A stretch of DNA of 64,000 bases. Origin: Sphingomonas hankookensis. Its GTDB lineage: Bacteria > Pseudomonadota > Alphaproteobacteria > Sphingomonadales > Sphingomonadaceae. Numbering within the stretch: the stretch's first letter is position 1; the number at the start of each line of letters is the position of its first letter. This document shows positions 60,543 through 64,000 of the stretch, in pieces. A program made the translations under genes and the position numbers. Where the stretch lies: assembly GCF_028551275.1 (NCBI RefSeq), contig NZ_CP117025.1, forward strand, positions 558,001 through 622,000, given 5' to 3'. The notes below the pieces were generated by a model. That model worked only from the letters and a program-made list of their open reading frames with translations. It was not told the DNA's origin and did not search any database.

Positions 60543-61073
60543 ATGCGCCGCCGCCACCCTTTGCCGACCCGCTGGCTGATGACCGATGAACGGTTGGGCG
60601 AGGCATTGCCGGCGATGGTGGCGAAGTTGCCGCGGGGGAGTGGTGTCGTGTTCCGGCATTATGCCACACCCGAAGGGGAACGGCGGCGGAAGTTTACACA
60701 GGTGCGGCGGATCGCGCGGGCGCGGGGGCTGGTGCTGCTGGTGGCGGGGCCGCCGCTGCGGGGTGGCGATGGGGTGCACGGAAGAAAGGCGTGCAAGACC
60801 AAGGGGTTGGCGACGCGGCCGGTGCATTCGATGCGTGAACGCATCGCCGCCGAGCGGGCGGGGGTCGATGGCATCTTCGTTTCGCCCGTCTTTCCCACCC
60901 GGTCGCATCCCGGTGCGCGGGCGCTGGGGCGGGTGCGGTTCCAGCGGCTGATCGTGGGTGCGCGCGTGCCGGTCATCGCGCTGGGCGGGATGACGGCGGC
61001 ACGGGCGCGGACGCTGAAGGGGATTGCCGGCTGGGCGGCGATCGATGCCTGGGGGTCGTTGCCCCCGGCTTGA
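60543..61073 (+). CDS. Divergent ThiE/TenI-like protein
   Basis: A 176-residue TIM-barrel-type protein related to thiamine-phosphate synthase but shorter than the usual ~210 residues. Family-like blocks are RWLMTDERL, RARGLVLLVAG, AGVDGIFVSPVFPTRSHPGARALG and PVIALGGM. The conserved VHLGQ of true ThiE is replaced by GVHGRKACKTK, so phosphate binding and activity may differ. Its C-terminal codons run into a type F repeat (WGSLPPA), so the true end may once have been different. It is convergent with the TonB-dependent receptor. Confidence 0.75.
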   Translation: MRRRHPLPTRWLMTDERLGEALPAMVAKLPRGSGVVFRHYATPEGERRRKFTQVRRIARARGLVLLVAGPPLRGGDGVHGRKACKTKGLATRPVHSMRERIAAERAGVDGIFVSPVFPTRSHPGARALGRVRFQRLIVGARVPVIALGGMTAARARTLKGIAGWAAIDAWGSLPPA

Positions 61074-61126
61074 TCCGGGGGGGGGGCGAAGAAGAAGCGG
61101 GACCCCGGGTCGAGCCCGGGGTGACG
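61062..61126. repeat. GC hairpin pair (type F) with a ten-G run
   Basis: Hairpin CCCCCGG-CTTGAT-CCGGGGG (61062-61081) and hairpin CCCCGGG-TCGAG-CCCGGGG (61103-61121) lie side by side. Between them is a run of ten G (61077-61086), a likely slippage site. The left hairpin overlaps the last codons of the ThiE-like gene. It separates convergent genes and could terminate both transcripts. Confidence 0.65.
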
Positions 61127-61147
61127 ATGGGAGGGAGATAGGTCGCG

Positions 61148-63262
61148 TCAGAACTTCGCGCGTAGTTCGGCGAAGACGGTGCGCGGGTCGCCGGGGAAGT
61201 GGCCGGTCTGTGCCGAGAAGCCCGAGGCGGCGTACACCGTGTCGAAGAGGTTATCGACCCGGAGCATCAGTTCGGCAAAGCCCAGCTGCTGCGTGATCGA
61301 CGCGTCGAAGATGGTGTAGGGCCGGACCGTCTGTCCGGCGAGGCTGATGCGGCGCGAGACATGTTCGCCGCCGAACGCAAGGGCGGTCCGGATCACCGGC
61401 AGCTGATAGCGGGTCCAGAAGCCGAGCTTGTGCGCAGGGGCATTGGCGAAGCGGGTGCCGACCGCGTTGGTGATCGCCTGTCCCGGCGCGGTGGCGGTGA
61501 TCCGCGCGTCATTATACCCATAGTTGGCGAGCAGCACCCAGTTGCGGGTGAGGTCGGTGGTCAGGTCGAGTTCGACCCCCTTGCTGGTCACCTGCCCGAT
61601 CGGGCGCAGCTGATCGACGCCATTGACCGGGGGCAACGCGGGATCGACCTGCAGGATGTTTTCGCGGACGATGCGGTACAGCGCGGCATTCGCCTGCAAC
61701 CGGCCGTCGAACAGGAGCGATTTGACGCCGCCTTCCCACTGGTTGCCGGTGACCGGCGCGAACGGGCCGCCGGCGTCGGTCGCCTGCGACGCGCTGGCCT
61801 GCGGTTCGAATCCCTGCGACCAGCTGACATAGAGCGACAGGTCGGTGCGTGGCTGATAGATCGCGCCGCCGCGGAAGGTGACGTCGCTGTCGGCATAGCG
61901 CGAGCGGGCGGTGACGCGGTTGCCGGTGGCGACGGTCACGCCATCGTCGAACCGGTCGTAGCGCAGCCCGCCGACCAGCAGAAACTGCTCGGTCAGCGAA
62001 ATCTGATCCTGCGCATAAAAGCCATAGCGGGTCGAGCGGGTGTCGGTGACGGTGAAGGGCAGCGCCATCGCCCGCGTGGCATCCCCGTCCGAGCGGCCAT
62101 AGACCGGGCGGCTGAGGCTCAAGGGCAGCACGCCGCTGCGCAGGATGCGCGAGCGCAGGATATTCGTTTCGCGAAACCAGTCGCCGCCGAACTGGAACCG
62201 GTGCTCCATGCCGAGCAATGTCGTGGTCGCGGTCGCATTGGCGGCGAAGGACAGGCCGTCGACCGGGCGGACCTGATCGCGGAATTCGCGCAGCACCAGA
62301 TCGGGGTTGGCGGCGTTGCGCCCGCGCGGCTCGTGATATTTCTGCCGCTCGGTCGCCTTGAAGTAGCGGGCGCCGACATCGAACGTGATCGCGTCGCCGA
62401 TCGCGGTCGCATAGCGCGCCTGGGTCGCGGTCGAGGTCAGGTGGAGGAAATCGCTCTTTTCATTGGCGTTCCAGCGGATCGAGCCGAGGAAGCGCCCGCT
62501 ATCGTCGACCAGCACCCCGCGCAGCCGGTTGGCGCGCAGATAATTGTCATAGGTCGTGACCTGCACCGTCAGCAGCCCGCCGGGATTGGTGCGGATCGAC
62601 AGGCCGGCATCGCCGATCAGCGACTTGTTCAGCGTGTTGAAGCGATAGGGCCGCATCGCTTCGTAGAAGCCGCCGAGGCGGTAGCTGACCACGCCATCGG
62701 CATCGATCCGGTCGGTCGCCTCCGCCGAGATGCCGAACCGGTCGTAATTGCCGGCAGTGACGACGGTGCGCAGCGCGGCGCGGTCCGACGGCGTCTTCGA
62801 CACGTAATTGATGATGCCGCCGGGCGATCCTGGGCCGAAGAACAGCCCGGCAGGACCCTTGAGCACCTCGACCCGGTCGATGTTGAACAGTTGCGGGACC
62901 GAAAAGCCGATGAACGGATTGCCGCGCTGTCCGTCGTAGAAGGACTGGTCCTGGCGGAAGCCGCGAAAGGTGACGCCGGCATAGCTGAATGCGCTGACGC
63001 CCGAGATATTGCGATAGATGTCGGTCGCGTCGCGCGCGCCCTGATCGACGAACAGGTCGGCATTGATGACCTGCAGCGCCTGCGGAATGTCGAGCGGGTC
63101 CTGTGCCGATTTGCCAACGGTGGTGACGAGCGTGCGGTAGAGTTGCTGGGCGCGGCCCTGCACGATGATCTCGTCATCGGCGGGCGGGTCTGCGCGGTCC
63201 TGTGCCAGTGCCGGAACCGAAACCATGGCCGCGCCCGCGACCGACATCCAAAACCGCTTCAC
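61148..63262 (-). CDS. TonB-dependent siderophore receptor
   Basis: A 704-residue outer-membrane receptor for ferric siderophores. The signal peptide ends near PALAQ. A TonB-box-like region (DEIIVQGR) is followed by the plug domain: VTFRGFRQDQSFYDGQRG and VEVLKGPAGLFFGPGSPGGIINY. The 22-strand barrel ends with the TonB-receptor C-terminus (YAASGFSAQTGHFPGDPRTVFAELRAKF in outline). Start is GTG at 63262, with GGGGGTG just upstream, giving KRFWMSVAG and a signal peptide. A Fur-like box lies just upstream. The siderophore is not predictable. Confidence 0.92.
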   Translation of the reverse strand: MKRFWMSVAGAAMVSVPALAQDRADPPADDEIIVQGRAQQLYRTLVTTVGKSAQDPLDIPQALQVINADLFVDQGARDATDIYRNISGVSAFSYAGVTFRGFRQDQSFYDGQRGNPFIGFSVPQLFNIDRVEVLKGPAGLFFGPGSPGGIINYVSKTPSDRAALRTVVTAGNYDRFGISAEATDRIDADGVVSYRLGGFYEAMRPYRFNTLNKSLIGDAGLSIRTNPGGLLTVQVTTYDNYLRANRLRGVLVDDSGRFLGSIRWNANEKSDFLHLTSTATQARYATAIGDAITFDVGARYFKATERQKYHEPRGRNAANPDLVLREFRDQVRPVDGLSFAANATATTTLLGMEHRFQFGGDWFRETNILRSRILRSGVLPLSLSRPVYGRSDGDATRAMALPFTVTDTRSTRYGFYAQDQISLTEQFLLVGGLRYDRFDDGVTVATGNRVTARSRYADSDVTFRGGAIYQPRTDLSLYVSWSQGFEPQASASQATDAGGPFAPVTGNQWEGGVKSLLFDGRLQANAALYRIVRENILQVDPALPPVNGVDQLRPIGQVTSKGVELDLTTDLTRNWVLLANYGYNDARITATAPGQAITNAVGTRFANAPAHKLGFWTRYQLPVIRTALAFGGEHVSRRISLAGQTVRPYTIFDASITQQLGFAELMLRVDNLFDTVYAASGFSAQTGHFPGDPRTVFAELRAKF

Positions 63263-63281
63263 ACCACCCCCGATGTATTGA

Positions 63282-63296
63282 TGCAATTCGCTCGCA
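63282..63296 (-). promoter_or_regulatory. Fur-like box upstream of the siderophore receptor
   Basis: On the minus strand TGCGAGCGAATTGCA is a partial inverted repeat resembling the alphaproteobacterial iron-responsive pattern TGCGA-N5-TCGCA/TTGCA. It lies 20 bases before the GTG start. A Fur/Irr-type role fits a siderophore receptor, but the match is imperfect. Confidence 0.4.
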
Positions 63297-63424
63297 TTAG
63301 CGAACGAACATGGAGGATGCAATCCAATTGCGAACGATCCGCAAAAAGGATGACATTGTAACGCAGCCGAACCGGAACGCGGCGGCGTTCCGACCGTTGG
63401 AGGGCGCATAAGGGGAAAAGCGGG

Positions 63425-64000
63425 ATGGCCGACAACGATACGCAGCGCGCGACGCCCGGTTACGGCCGGGTCGCGGCGATGACGGTGATGGTACTGGCGA
63501 TCGTTGGCGCGGCGTGGCTGTTGGTCAGCATGATGCGGCTGGTGCTGCTGGTGTTCGCCGCGACGACGATCGCGGTGCTGTTCAGCGCGGTGGCCAACCG
63601 GATCGAGCGATGGACGCGGCTGCCGCGCGGGCTGGCGCTGGCGCTGTCGGTCATCCTGCTGCTCGGTACGGTGATCGGCATCTTCTATGCGTTCGGCGCG
63701 CAGCTGGCGCAGCAGTTCGACACGATCCAGGAACAGATCCCGGCGGCATTCCAGGCGGTGCAGCGTCAGCTCGACAGCTGGGGACTGGGCGAGCCGTCGC
63801 GCGAATTGCTGACGCAGGGCAGCAGCGACCTGTCGACGATCATGTCGCGCGCGGGCGGCTATGCCCTGTCGATCGGGTCGGGGCTGTCGGATGCGGTGCT
63901 GGTGCTGGTCGGGGCGATTTTCCTGGCGGCCGATCCCGAACTCTATCGCCGGGGGCTGGTGACGCTGGTGCCGCCCAAGGCCGAGGGCGTCGCGCGCAAG
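63425..64000 (+). CDS. AI-2E family transporter (3' end outside window)
   Basis: First 192 codons of an inner-membrane protein of the AI-2E/PerM family. Hydrophobic segments near 17-57 (VAAMTVMVLAIVGAAWLL, MRLVLLVFAATTIAVLFSAV) and 67-85 fit the first spans, followed by a periplasmic helical loop (TIQEQIPAAFQAVQRQLDSWG) and another span near 150-170. The family exports or extrudes varied substrates and AI-2 transport should not be assumed. ATG at 63425 has AAGCGGG a few bases upstream. It is divergent from the receptor gene. Confidence 0.85.
   Translation, partial: MADNDTQRATPGYGRVAAMTVMVLAIVGAAWLLVSMMRLVLLVFAATTIAVLFSAVANRIERWTRLPRGLALALSVILLLGTVIGIFYAFGAQLAQQFDTIQEQIPAAFQAVQRQLDSWGLGEPSRELLTQGSSDLSTIMSRAGGYALSIGSGLSDAVLVLVGAIFLAADPELYRRGLVTLVPPKAEGVARK

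Noticed and set aside
1..64000. Prophage, integrative element or defence island
   Set aside because: No integrase, transposase, tRNA target, toxin-antitoxin pair or nuclease cluster was found; gene content and composition look like core chromosome throughout.

Overview
The window is a gene-dense chromosomal stretch (about 65% GC or more by eye) from an alphaproteobacterium, most likely a member of the Sphingomonadaceae (Sphingomonas-like). This rests on a class I lysyl-tRNA synthetase, the hflK-hflC-degP and DUF721-thioredoxin-thioredoxin-smc gene orders, a GTTC-N7-GTTC LexA box, an Fe-S bacterial cryptochrome/photolyase, small exported proteins of a sphingomonad style, and many short palindromic intergenic repeats. 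I see no rRNA, tRNA, CRISPR array, transposase or prophage. Most of the window is core metabolism and envelope biology in short, tightly packed operons with 1-4 base overlaps.

Layout. 1-10 kb: a DinG/XPD-type helicase (cut by the left edge) with a LexA box, a bestrophin-like channel divergent from class I lysS, a LOG-family protein, an extensin-like lipoprotein, a GntR regulator, an SGNH-like hydrolase coupled to a lipoprotein cytochrome c, and xth-ribA. 10-19 kb: a candidate C-rich-loop small RNA, lolA, glpX, two small exported proteins, a YciE-type ferritin-like protein, hisN, an outer-membrane phospholipase A, a peroxiredoxin, a diguanylate cyclase, and a 35-residue membrane peptide behind a near-consensus sigma-54 promoter. 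19-31 kb: a DUF3772 MscS channel with a dienelactone hydrolase, a CoA-binding protein with Mrp, hflK-hflC-degP, a HerA-like ATPase and an AraC-type regulator. 31-41 kb: a GT4 glycosyltransferase with a GH130 protein, queF divergent from the Fe-S photolyase, sseA-metC-mscS, and a GNAT-like protein. 41-48 kb: a four-gene minus-strand membrane/glycan operon (UGM-like flavoprotein, two GT-C-like polytopic proteins, a small protein), argG and an EF-hand protein. 48-64 kb: the DUF721-thioredoxin-thioredoxin-smc operon, mutY-serine hydrolase-nudC, pheA, a membrane-anchored cytochrome c, a HAD phosphatase, a YggS protein, a divergent ThiE-like protein, a TonB-dependent receptor with a Fur-like box, and the start of an AI-2E family transporter.

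How the parts fit. Recurring themes are envelope upkeep (lolA, pldA, hflKC-degP, two MscS channels, DsbA-like thioredoxins, glycan enzymes), DNA maintenance (DinG-like helicase, Xth, MutY, photolyase, SMC, DUF721/DciA) and amino-acid or cofactor synthesis (argG, pheA, hisN, metC, ribA). The intergenic DNA is the most unusual part. Twelve repeat elements from at least six sequence families occupy the gaps, and seven of the eleven convergent gene pairs are separated by one. The strongest leads for new biology are the sigma-54-driven 35-residue membrane peptide at 17.5 kb, the structured small RNA upstream of xth, the GT4/GH130 pair, and the uncharacterised flavoprotein/GT-C operon.
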